DNA of 13,366 nt. It comes from Desulfuromonas sp. SDB. Lineage in GTDB: Bacteria > SDB-A. A program made the translations under genes and the position numbers. Position 1 is the stretch's first letter; each line of letters opens with the position of its first letter. Below are positions 8,267 through 13,366 of the stretch, piece after piece. The stretch lies in the NCBI GenBank assembly GCA_001412365.1, contig LKUE01000426.1, positions 1 to 13,366 on the forward strand. Direction: 5' to 3'. The notes under the pieces were generated by a model. It was not told where the DNA came from and did no database searches. It was given only the letters and a program-made list of their open reading frames with translations.

Positions 8267-8645
8267 CTTTGATCTCTCCCAGAATTTTCTCAGTAATCTG
8301 CTCAATCAGATTATGGTTGATTTTTGTCTTACCTTTTTCAACATTATAATCAGTTAAAATAAAATGCTGGTATTGTTTAAGATTATTAAAATCAAAAATT
8401 TTCTTTCCGCAACTGACCCCGCAACCATCTAAAACAATGTTTTGTTCAGCGGCAAGGGCATTGGCAATAAAACTGGATTTTTTTGCCCCCAGGGCGGACA
8501 GACAGATCATTTTAAAACAACTGTCTTTCATGATTTTCCTGGCTACCTGATCTGAAAGGTAACCGGTATTGGCAGCTCCTGAACAGGCGTAAACCAGATT
8601 AAGAGTATTAGATGAACAACTACAACCGGACATGTTAATTACCAT
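8259..8645 (-). CDS. DGC-family cysteine-rich putative metal-binding protein
   Basis: A small cytosolic protein of 124-128 residues of the DGC family (Pfam DGC, annotated as putative zinc-binding, COG4273 type). The name-giving motif appears as LDGCGVSCGKKIF, with D73-G74-C75 and C79. Other cysteines are C8 and C10 at the N-terminus and C21 in YACSGAANTGYLS, a typical family segment. C43 and C48 are also present. The start is uncertain: ATG 8645 overlaps the upstream thioredoxin gene by 11 bp, while ATG 8633 (MSGCSC) starts one base after its stop and matches the usual family N-terminus better. Neither has a strong ribosome site, so coupling is likely. The role is unknown; genes of this family recur next to COG0701 permeases and small thioredoxins, which suggests metal or metalloid handling. 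Confidence 0.85.
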   Translation of the reverse strand: MVINMSGCSCSSNTLNLVYACSGAANTGYLSDQVARKIMKDSCFKMICLSALGAKKSSFIANALAAEQNIVLDGCGVSCGKKIFDFNNLKQYQHFILTDYNVEKGKTKINHNLIEQITEKILGEIKDE

Positions 8646-8877
8646 TCATTTTTATCAGATCTTTAATTTGCTCAATATTCAGTACTTTTCCCACGCTTAC
8701 AACTTGTTTATCAATGGCCAGACCAGGGGTAAGCATAATCTCGAATTCCATTATTTTATTTATGTCAGTTACTTTTTCAATTTCACATTGGATATCAAGC
8801 TGTTCAACTGCTTTCCTGGTATTTTGTTCAAGTTTTATACATTTAGGACATCCAGTCCCCAGTATTTGTATTTTCAT
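8635..8877 (-). CDS. small thioredoxin-like redox protein (TM0996/MTH895 family)
   Basis: An 80-residue single-domain thioredoxin-fold protein without a signal peptide, so cytosolic. The redox pair is C10-P-K-C13 in GTGCPKC, and the cis-proline segment TPGLAID follows at about 50-56. This matches the short TM0996/MTH895 glutaredoxin-like family often found beside COG0701 permeases. A strong ribosome site, AAAGGAG, lies 6 bases before the ATG. A 98-bp gap separates it from the CcdA-like gene. In that gap a TATAAT (8949-8954, minus strand) without a well-spaced -35 could be a weak internal promoter. It probably passes reducing equivalents to the DGC protein or to a thiol-bound metal. Both active-site residues are cysteines; there is no selenocysteine codon. 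Confidence 0.92.
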   Translation of the reverse strand: MKIQILGTGCPKCIKLEQNTRKAVEQLDIQCEIEKVTDINKIMEFEIMLTPGLAIDKQVVSVGKVLNIEQIKDLIKMNGN

Positions 8878-8975
8878 AAAGCACTCCTTTTATTAATTTC
8901 CGATTTAAATTATTACTTTATTCACTATCAGCAACTTCATCTTCACCAATTATAAATGTTTCAAAAATTTAAATA

Positions 8976-9674
8976 TCAAGCGGTTAAAAACAAATAAATT
9001 GCAGCTCCAATTATCAGAACTCCGCATACTCTTTTCAGCCAGATAATTCCCTTTGAATTTTCAGTCCAGTGGAGGTATTTTCTAACCATTTCAGAGAATG
9101 TTCCAAAGAAAATAATTACTCCGCAATGTCCCAGGGCAAAAAAGAATATCAGGGAAAGTGCAAATAAGAGATTAATAGAAGCTAAGCTGAACACCAGTCC
9201 AACGATTGGAGCCATAAACGCAAAAGCACAAGGTCCCAGAGCAAGACCAAATATCAGACCAATTAAAAAGGCTGCCCAAACCCCTTTTCTTTTAATATTT
9301 GGAGAAATCCTTCGGTCCAAAAAAGGAATTTTTACAATATTCAGCATGTAAAAACCAAATAATAACAGAAACACACCTACTATATAATTGGAAAATCCTC
9401 CGATATCCCCCAATATTCTTCCCATCATACCGGTTATTATTCCTATAATGATCAAGGTAACCAGAATCCCCAGAGAAAACATAGTGGACAGAAGCGCAGC
9501 TTTCTTATTGGATATCTCTTTTCGATCGCTTATAAAAGCTACAATTAATGGTATGGTTGCCAGATGACAGGGACTTAAAATTATACTCAATATTCCCCAG
9601 ATAAATGAACTTAACAAAGCTATCCACCATGCTTCATAAAGCATCATGGTCAGTCTTGAATATACTGCCATCAT
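8976..9674 (-). CDS. ccdA: CcdA/DsbD-type membrane electron carrier
   Basis: A polytopic membrane protein of about 232 residues with six predicted hydrophobic segments (DsbD transmembrane/CcdA family), which moves electrons from cytosolic thioredoxin to exported thioredoxin-like proteins. Numbered from the TTG at 9683, the paired redox cysteines are C39 in LSPCHLATIP and C152 in LGPCAFAFMAP, at symmetric places in the two halves as expected. A further C187 lies in ALGHC. The longer frame begins with TTG at 9683 inside the upstream gene. I prefer ATG 9674, one base after the thioredoxin stop; ATG 9671 is also possible. The immediate link to an exported thioredoxin gives it an obvious partner. 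Confidence 0.9.
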   Translation of the reverse strand: MMAVYSRLTMMLYEAWWIALLSSFIWGILSIILSPCHLATIPLIVAFISDRKEISNKKAALLSTMFSLGILVTLIIIGIITGMMGRILGDIGGFSNYIVGVFLLLFGFYMLNIVKIPFLDRRISPNIKRKGVWAAFLIGLIFGLALGPCAFAFMAPIVGLVFSLASINLLFALSLIFFFALGHCGVIIFFGTFSEMVRKYLHWTENSKGIIWLKRVCGVLIIGAAIYLFLTA

Positions 9675-9675
9675 A

Positions 9676-10110
9676 TTATTCAACGCCTTGCATTTTAAGT
9701 ATTTCTATTATTTCTTCTTTGGGGAAAAATCCTTCATGTCTGTAATATTCATTGCCATGTTTATCCAGGAATACCTGAGTTGGAATTACTCTGATACCGT
9801 ATTTTTGACTATAAGGTTGCCCTTCTTCAGTCCATACATCGTAAAATATTACTTTTACCTGATCACCGAATTCTTCCTCAATTTCTTTCATCACCGGCTG
9901 CATCATTTTGCAGGGAACACAGTTAACCGAGCCCAGTTCAATAAAAGTTACCAGATATTCAATTTCATCGTTTTCTGCATTTTCTTGGGTAATAGTTGTT
10001 TGTTCTGTCTGATTACTGCTTTCCTGATTCTGGGCTTGAGAGGCGTCAGTACAGGATGCGGTTAGAAAAAGCACCAGCAGATAAAATTTAATTAATTTTA
10101 ATCTTTCCAT
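9676..10110 (-). CDS. exported thioredoxin-fold lipoprotein
   Basis: A 144-residue protein with a signal peptide (KLIKFYLLVLFLTASC) ending at a lipoprotein-like cysteine, C20. The -3 residue is T rather than L, so lipidation is likely but not certain. A polar Ser/Gln/Asn/Glu linker covers 21-50. A thioredoxin domain follows, with active site C64-V-P-C67 and the cis-proline segment RVIPTQVF. It would act outside the cytoplasmic membrane and be kept reduced by the CcdA-like protein encoded next. AAGGAG lies 8 bases before the ATG. As first gene of the string it follows a minus-strand promoter that overlaps an ArsR-type operator. Its substrate is unknown; an exported metal-thiol complex or an oxidised partner protein is plausible. 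Confidence 0.9.
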   Translation of the reverse strand: MERLKLIKFYLLVLFLTASCTDASQAQNQESSNQTEQTTITQENAENDEIEYLVTFIELGSVNCVPCKMMQPVMKEIEEEFGDQVKVIFYDVWTEEGQPYSQKYGIRVIPTQVFLDKHGNEYYRHEGFFPKEEIIEILKMQGVE

Positions 10111-10169
10111 TTATAAAACTCCTTAATGTAATTAAATTAATCCTGATTAATTTAACCTATTATTTATAC

Positions 10170-10185
10170 ATGGCAATATAGCCAA
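10170..10185. promoter_or_regulatory. putative ArsR-family operator, left copy
   Basis: ATGGCAATATAGCCAA contains its own dyad (TGGC and GCCA around AATATA). Read in reverse, the right copy at 10230-10245 matches it at 14 of 16 positions. It covers the -10 box of the minus-strand operon promoter, the position expected for repression by the divergent ArsR protein. Confidence 0.65.
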
Positions 10186-10203
10186 ATAACAATATTCAGT
10201 CAA
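10175..10203 (-). promoter_or_regulatory. sigma70-type promoter of the redox/permease operon
   Basis: On the minus strand, TTGACT (10198-10203), exactly 17 bp, then TATATT (10175-10180). The expected start of transcription is near 10168, giving a leader of about 58 bases before the thioredoxin lipoprotein ATG. The -10 lies inside the left operator copy. Confidence 0.7.
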
Positions 10204-10211
10204 GTATTAAT

Positions 10212-10240
10212 TTGACTTATCTGAATAAATTGGCTATATA
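10212..10240 (+). promoter_or_regulatory. sigma70-type promoter of the arsR-like gene
   Basis: TTGACT (10212-10217), exactly 17 bp, then TATATA (10235-10240). It is the mirror image of the minus-strand promoter, and their -35 boxes are only 8 bp apart. Transcription would start near 10247, leaving a leader of about 11 bases that consists largely of the ribosome site AAAGGA. Confidence 0.7.
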
Positions 10241-10245
10241 ACCAT
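10230..10245. promoter_or_regulatory. putative ArsR-family operator, right copy
   Basis: TTGGCTATATAACCAT is the inverted counterpart of the left copy, with the shared core ATATAGCCAA when read on the minus strand. It covers the -10 of the regulator's own promoter, implying autoregulation. The centres of the two copies are 60 bp apart. Confidence 0.65.
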
Positions 10246-10257
10246 AAAGGAATATTT

Positions 10258-10593
10258 ATGACTGAAGAAGAAAAATTCCGAGCAGAACAAAGATCTATAA
10301 TATTTAAAGCACTGGCTCATCCCTCCAGGATTTTTATAGTAGAAAAAATTCAACACAAACCCCACTGTGTCTGTGAACTTGCCAGGATGATTGGTATAGA
10401 TCAATCAACAACTTCTAAACATCTATCTGTTTTAAAAAATGCAGGAATAATTGAAGATAAAAAAAATGGAACTACAGTTTATTATTCATTGAAATATAAT
10501 TGTATAATGAAATTTATAGGCTGTATTGAAAACGTAATCCGTCAAAATATGGAAAACGCTTTTAAATTTTATCTCAACAGCAAAATTAAATAA
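10258..10593 (+). CDS. ArsR/SmtB-family metal-responsive repressor
   Basis: A 111-residue winged-helix DNA-binding protein. The opening FKALAHPSRIFIVEKI (16-31) is the family signature. Recognition helix STTSKHLSVLKNAGII spans 50-65, and the wing DKKNGTTVYYSL spans 67-78. C37-V-C39 in PHCVCELA sits at the place of the ELCVCD metal box of ArsR and CadC (the alpha3 site), implying that a thiol-binding metal or metalloid releases it from DNA. C82 and C89 in NCIMKFIGC may add ligands. It is divergent from the redox/permease operon, with shared operators on both -10 boxes, so it probably represses both that operon and itself. AAAGGA precedes the ATG. I cannot tell which metal it senses. Confidence 0.93.
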   Translation: MTEEEKFRAEQRSIIFKALAHPSRIFIVEKIQHKPHCVCELARMIGIDQSTTSKHLSVLKNAGIIEDKKNGTTVYYSLKYNCIMKFIGCIENVIRQNMENAFKFYLNSKIK

Positions 10594-10623
10594 TTCTCGA
10601 TTCGTTTTTACTCACTAATCAAC

Positions 10624-10653
10624 TTGACATTTTATAATAAATTAACCTAAATT
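10624..10653 (+). promoter_or_regulatory. possible promoter before the Cache-protein gene
   Basis: A perfect -35 TTGACA at 10624-10629 is followed after 18 bp by TAAATT (10648-10653), a 4-of-6 match to -10. It is a tentative call in the 88-bp gap after the repressor gene. No hairpin terminator is visible after that gene, so readthrough is also possible. Confidence 0.35.
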
Positions 10654-10681
10654 TGTTTGTTGAACTATTCAATAATATCTA

Positions 10682-11620
10682 ATGAGTTTTAACAATTTGA
10701 AATACCCTTCTTTTCCCAGGTTAATAGTTGTATTAATTAGTTTTCAAATTCTAATCACCGGATTAGGATGCAAAGGTAAATGCGATCAATTAAATCTCAG
10801 TATTTACCAATACCGGGATACAAAAAACCTGGTCTGCTTTGTATATGAAGCTTCTCAAATGATCGAGCAAAAAGGTGAATCAGGCATTGAATATTTAAAA
10901 AAGCACCGGGAAAATTATTATTCTGATAATTTTTACCTCTATGTATACGATATGGAAGCAAATGCTATCTTCCACGCAGGAATGCCTGACTTTGAAGGGA
11001 GAAATCTCAGAGAGGTAAAGGACATTAATGGAAAAAACATTTTCGATATGATCATCAAGGCAATTAATGATTCCGGTAATCCTCATAACTGGGTTCATTA
11101 CTCCTGGTGGGAGCCGGGAAATTTTTATCCTGTCCCCAAGTCTTCCTGTCATTTTGTGGTAACTACACCAGAAAATAAAATATTAATAGTGGGGGGAGGA
11201 ATTAATTATCCCCAAGAAGAAAGAGAATTTGCCCGAATCATTGTGGATAATGCTGCACAAATTTTACAACAAAAAGGCGATGATGCCTTTGAAGAAATTC
11301 AAAATCCAATTTCAATTTACAATTTTCGGGATGTAAAGGTTTTTGCATTCAAATCCGATACCAGCATTATCATATCCCCAGTCATTGAAAATAATCTGCT
11401 GGATTTAGACTTATTCCAAGCTACCGATCCAGTTGGCAACAAACCTTTTCAGTTAGCAGTTAATCAATTGGAAAAGCAGGATAGTGTTTGGCAGGTTTTC
11501 ATGGCTAGAAACAGATATCAGCGTCAATTAGTAAAAAAGATAATGTACCTTAGAAAGATTGAAACTTCCTGGGGATTCATATTTATCGGGGCAATTACCG
11601 ATCTCCCTGAAATGCCATGA
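10682..11620 (+). CDS. exported double-Cache-domain protein
   Basis: A 312-residue exported protein. A hydrophobic N-terminal segment (13-29) ends at C30 in ITGLGC. The lipobox is poor (G at -3), so it may be a lipoprotein or membrane-anchored. Two Cache-like sensor domains follow, at about 55-175 and 183-305, each starting with a helix containing an FVYEASQMIEQKG or IVDNAAQILQQKG pattern. The first has the Cache landmark HYSWWEPG plus LIVGGGINY; the second shows TSIIISPVIENNLLDLDLFQ. There is no kinase, HAMP or chemotaxis output domain, so it is a stand-alone binding or sensing module. It shares a reading frame with, and directly precedes, an NCS2-family permease, and they are likely an operon. 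There is no clear ribosome site. The ligand is unknown. Confidence 0.82.
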   Translation: MSFNNLKYPSFPRLIVVLISFQILITGLGCKGKCDQLNLSIYQYRDTKNLVCFVYEASQMIEQKGESGIEYLKKHRENYYSDNFYLYVYDMEANAIFHAGMPDFEGRNLREVKDINGKNIFDMIIKAINDSGNPHNWVHYSWWEPGNFYPVPKSSCHFVVTTPENKILIVGGGINYPQEEREFARIIVDNAAQILQQKGDDAFEEIQNPISIYNFRDVKVFAFKSDTSIIISPVIENNLLDLDLFQATDPVGNKPFQLAVNQLEKQDSVWQVFMARNRYQRQLVKKIMYLRKIETSWGFIFIGAITDLPEMP

Positions 11621-11629
11621 GAGGTAATT

Positions 11630-13027
11630 ATTTCAGAAAAAGATAATAAAACTAAATATGAGTATGGAGTCAATGAGATTCCTCCCCCCCGCCACCTGAT
11701 TTTACTTTCAATTCAACATGTACTGCTGATGTTTATGTCCCTGGGATTGCCCATTATCTTCGCCAGTCAAATTAACGCTTCCACCAAAACCACCCTGGCT
11801 ATAATTTCATTTTCCATGCTGGCTGCAGGAATAGGTTCAATATTGCAATCACTCAGATTGCGGTACATTGGCTCAGGATATTTATGTCCAAATTTATGCG
11901 GTCCTTCTTATTTCAGTTTATCTCTTTCCGCCGCCTGGGTGGGGGGAATACCTCTAATGAGGGGGATGATAATAATTGCCGGATTAGTCGAGATGATTCT
12001 GGCTCCTATTGTACAGAAATTGAAGAAAGTCTTCCCCCCTTATATTGTTGGACTAGTGGTGGCGATGGTAGGGGTAAGTGTAATTAAATCATCGGTATCT
12101 TCTCTGTTCGGCTTGAACTTTCATGGAGATGCAGTGGGAGGGGTAGAAATCGCTGTTGGCTTCTTCTCCTTGTCAGTTATGGTTTTATGCAATGTATGGG
12201 GTAAAGGACTAATTAGAATGTACTGCCTGCTAATCGGCATGATTGCAGGTTGGGTGGCTGCGGCAATTTTCATCCCTGAATACCGGTTTAATATGAGTGT
12301 TTTTCAAAACACTCCTTTTATTGCCGTGCCCACTATGCCCTGGGGAGTAAAAAATATTAGCTTTCAATGGAATCTGATAATACCATTTGTAGTTATCGCC
12401 GTAAGCGGATCTTTAAAATCATTTGGCAACCTTCTCGCTGCCCAGAAAATTTCAGAGCCAGGTTTAAAAAAGGTAAAGTATCTCCCCATCAGAAACGGTC
12501 TCATTGCAGATGGCTTTTCCACCGCTCTTGCCGGTTTCTTTGGAGCAATGGCAGTAGACACCTCCTCCAGCAATGTAGGATTAGCCGGTTCCACTAAAGT
12601 TTTCAGCAGATGGATTGCCACCTGTGCAGGGATAATGTTCTGTTTATTTGCATTTCTGCCGAAATTCACCGCAGTAATTTCTAAAATGCCTCCACCGGTA
12701 CTGGGGGCATCAATAATTTTTGCAGGTTGTTTCATGATCATAACCGGTTTAAAGGAAATGTTCAGCTACGGGTGGGATCAACGCAGAACTTTTGTTACCG
12801 GGATATCTTTATTTATGGGTCTTAGTACCGCTTTTCTTCCTGAACTTTACGCCCGGTCACCTCATTTGATTCAATCCTTTTTCACCGATCCTCTGCCCAC
12901 TACCACCATCATGGCGGTGTTGATTAACCAGATTATAAATCTGGATTTGCTGTTTAATAAAAATGCAGATAAAAATGATGTTACGGTAAAAGAAGATGAT
13001 ATTGAGGGTAAAACAGAAAATTCTTAA
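11630..13027 (+). CDS. NCS2 (nucleobase:cation symporter-2/SLC23) family permease, divergent
   Basis: A membrane transporter of about 465 residues with 12-14 hydrophobic segments. The first ATG in frame is at 11729, but the frame is open back to 11621. The missed part carries the family N-terminus YEYGVNEIPPPRH and the TM1 motif SIQHVLLMF, so 11729 is too short. No ATG, GTG or TTG exists in that stretch. ATT at 11630, four bases after GAGGT, is my tentative start; a one-base indel after ATG 11617 is the alternative. Numbered from 11630, the TM8 region GSLKSFGNLLA has K263 where family members carry a substrate-binding E. The TM10 motif is SSNVGLAGSTK (S314 N315 V316 G317) in place of Q/E/P-N-x-G-x4-T-R/K. 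The substrate may therefore not be uracil or xanthine. It is coupled to the Cache protein gene just upstream. Confidence 0.85.
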   Translation: MSEKDNKTKYEYGVNEIPPPRHLILLSIQHVLLMFMSLGLPIIFASQINASTKTTLAIISFSMLAAGIGSILQSLRLRYIGSGYLCPNLCGPSYFSLSLSAAWVGGIPLMRGMIIIAGLVEMILAPIVQKLKKVFPPYIVGLVVAMVGVSVIKSSVSSLFGLNFHGDAVGGVEIAVGFFSLSVMVLCNVWGKGLIRMYCLLIGMIAGWVAAAIFIPEYRFNMSVFQNTPFIAVPTMPWGVKNISFQWNLIIPFVVIAVSGSLKSFGNLLAAQKISEPGLKKVKYLPIRNGLIADGFSTALAGFFGAMAVDTSSSNVGLAGSTKVFSRWIATCAGIMFCLFAFLPKFTAVISKMPPPVLGASIIFAGCFMIITGLKEMFSYGWDQRRTFVTGISLFMGLSTAFLPELYARSPHLIQSFFTDPLPTTTIMAVLINQIINLDLLFNKNADKNDVTVKEDDIEGKTENS

Positions 13028-13050
13028 ATTTTCTTTTATCAAAGAATGAT

Positions 13051-13366
13051 CTAAGTAAACTTAGTTCACTTAGCCCACTCATCTGCGTAGCAGATGAAAC
13101 CTTCGGTTTACTCTCCGTTTTTTCTAAAAACAAATCGCTCTAACTGAGGGTAAGAGTGGGATGAACTGAACTAAGTAAACTTAGTTCACTTAGCCCACTC
13201 ATCTGCGTAGCAGATGAAACCTTCGGTTTACTCTCCGTTTTTTCTAAAAACAAATCGCTCTAACTGAGGGTAAGAGTGGGATGAACTGAACTAAGTAAAC
13301 TTAGTTCACTTAGCCCACTCATCTGCGTAGCAGATGAAACCTTCGGTTTACTCTCCGTTTTTTCTA
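13051..13366. repeat. 120-bp perfect tandem repeat, at least 2.6 copies
   Basis: Unit 1 is 13051-13170, unit 2 is 13171-13290, and unit 3 starts at 13291 and is cut by the window end after 76 bases. All copies are identical wherever they can be compared. The unit begins CTAAGTAAACTTAG. It has no frame open throughout on either strand, so it is not a protein repeat. Almost the whole unit can fold into short hairpins: 13080-13096, 13097-13109, 13117-13131, 13138-13156, and one spanning the junction between units. It starts 23 bp after the permease stop. The window may end here because an assembler could not cross the array. Confidence 0.95.
13154..13200. repeat. large hairpin across the tandem-unit junction
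   Basis: Outer arms GAGTGGG (13154-13160) and CCCACTC (13194-13200) enclose a perfect inner stem GAACTAAG/CTTAGTTC (13168-13175 and 13180-13187) with a TAAA loop. The hairpin can form only where two units abut. The first unit's left edge lacks the outer left arm. Confidence 0.7.

Noticed and set aside
8878-8975. Tiny ORF (MKLLIVNKVII) between the ccdA-like and thioredoxin genes
   Set aside because: Eleven codons without a ribosome site or known family; indistinguishable from chance.
11681-11690. Frameshift in the C7 run (11684-11690) as cause of the missing permease start
   Set aside because: Family-like residues YEYGVNEIPP are encoded upstream of the C run in the same frame as the residues after it, so no shift is needed there.
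10682-13027. Single Cache-permease fusion by TGA readthrough or selenocysteine at 11618
   Set aside because: The Cache part must be outside the membrane, while the NCS2 N-terminus is normally cytoplasmic, and no membrane segment lies between them. A GAGGT ribosome site sits right after the stop, and no stem-loop of SECIS type is evident.
13051-13366. CRISPR array or integron attC array
   Set aside because: Everything in the 120-bp period repeats, with no variable spacers, and there is no cas, integrase or cassette gene nearby.

Overview
This 13.4-kb window is AT-rich bacterial DNA. It has Shine-Dalgarno sites, sigma70-type promoters, lipoprotein-like signal peptides and tight operons. Two ferredoxin-domain ATPases, a NifX-type metal-cofactor protein and a CcdA/thioredoxin relay suggest an anaerobe with much iron-sulfur and thiol-redox chemistry. 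The valyl-tRNA synthetase is of the archaeal-like 'type 2' form. I cannot fix the lineage from sequence alone; low-GC Firmicutes-like anaerobes or an uncultured phylum such as Atribacterota are guesses. The window opens in non-coding DNA and runs off its right end inside a perfect tandem repeat, so it may be a contig end.

Layout, left to right. (1) 169-2785, minus strand: tRNA-Val(UAC) lies directly downstream of valS, and each has its own recognisable promoter. (2) 2873-5336, minus strand: a three-gene operon, transcribed as a fused double NifX-like protein followed by two MinD/Mrp-family ATPases that each carry a two-cluster ferredoxin insert. This resembles the gene content around the orange protein (ORP) of sulfate reducers. 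(3) 5553-10110, minus strand: a probable long operon transcribed as thioredoxin lipoprotein, CcdA-type electron carrier, small CPKC thioredoxin, DGC-family cysteine protein, COG0701 permease, class I methyltransferase and MtfA-like zinc peptidase. (4) 10258-10593, plus strand: a divergent ArsR-family repressor with a CVC metal-site motif. (5) 10682-13027, plus strand: a double-Cache exported protein followed by an NCS2-family permease. (6) 13051-13366: a 120-bp unit repeated at least 2.6 times without a mismatch.

How the parts may work together. In region 3, CcdA would pass electrons from the cytoplasm across the membrane to the exported thioredoxin. The small thioredoxin and the DGC protein would handle a thiol-bound metal or metalloid, and the permease would export it. 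The ArsR protein would relieve repression when the metal binds. The shared intergenic region is unusually legible: two back-to-back TTGACT-17-TATAT(T/A) promoters, each with its -10 inside a copy of the operator ATGG(C/T)(A/T)ATATAGCCAA.

The most interesting unexplained points are four. The first is this symmetric operator together with its redox/permease operon. The second is the NCS2 permease, whose conserved N-terminus is in frame with the upstream gene and has no ATG, GTG or TTG start. The third is the loss from that permease of the acidic or amide residues normally used to bind nucleobases. The fourth is the 120-bp tandem unit, built almost wholly of back-to-back hairpins.
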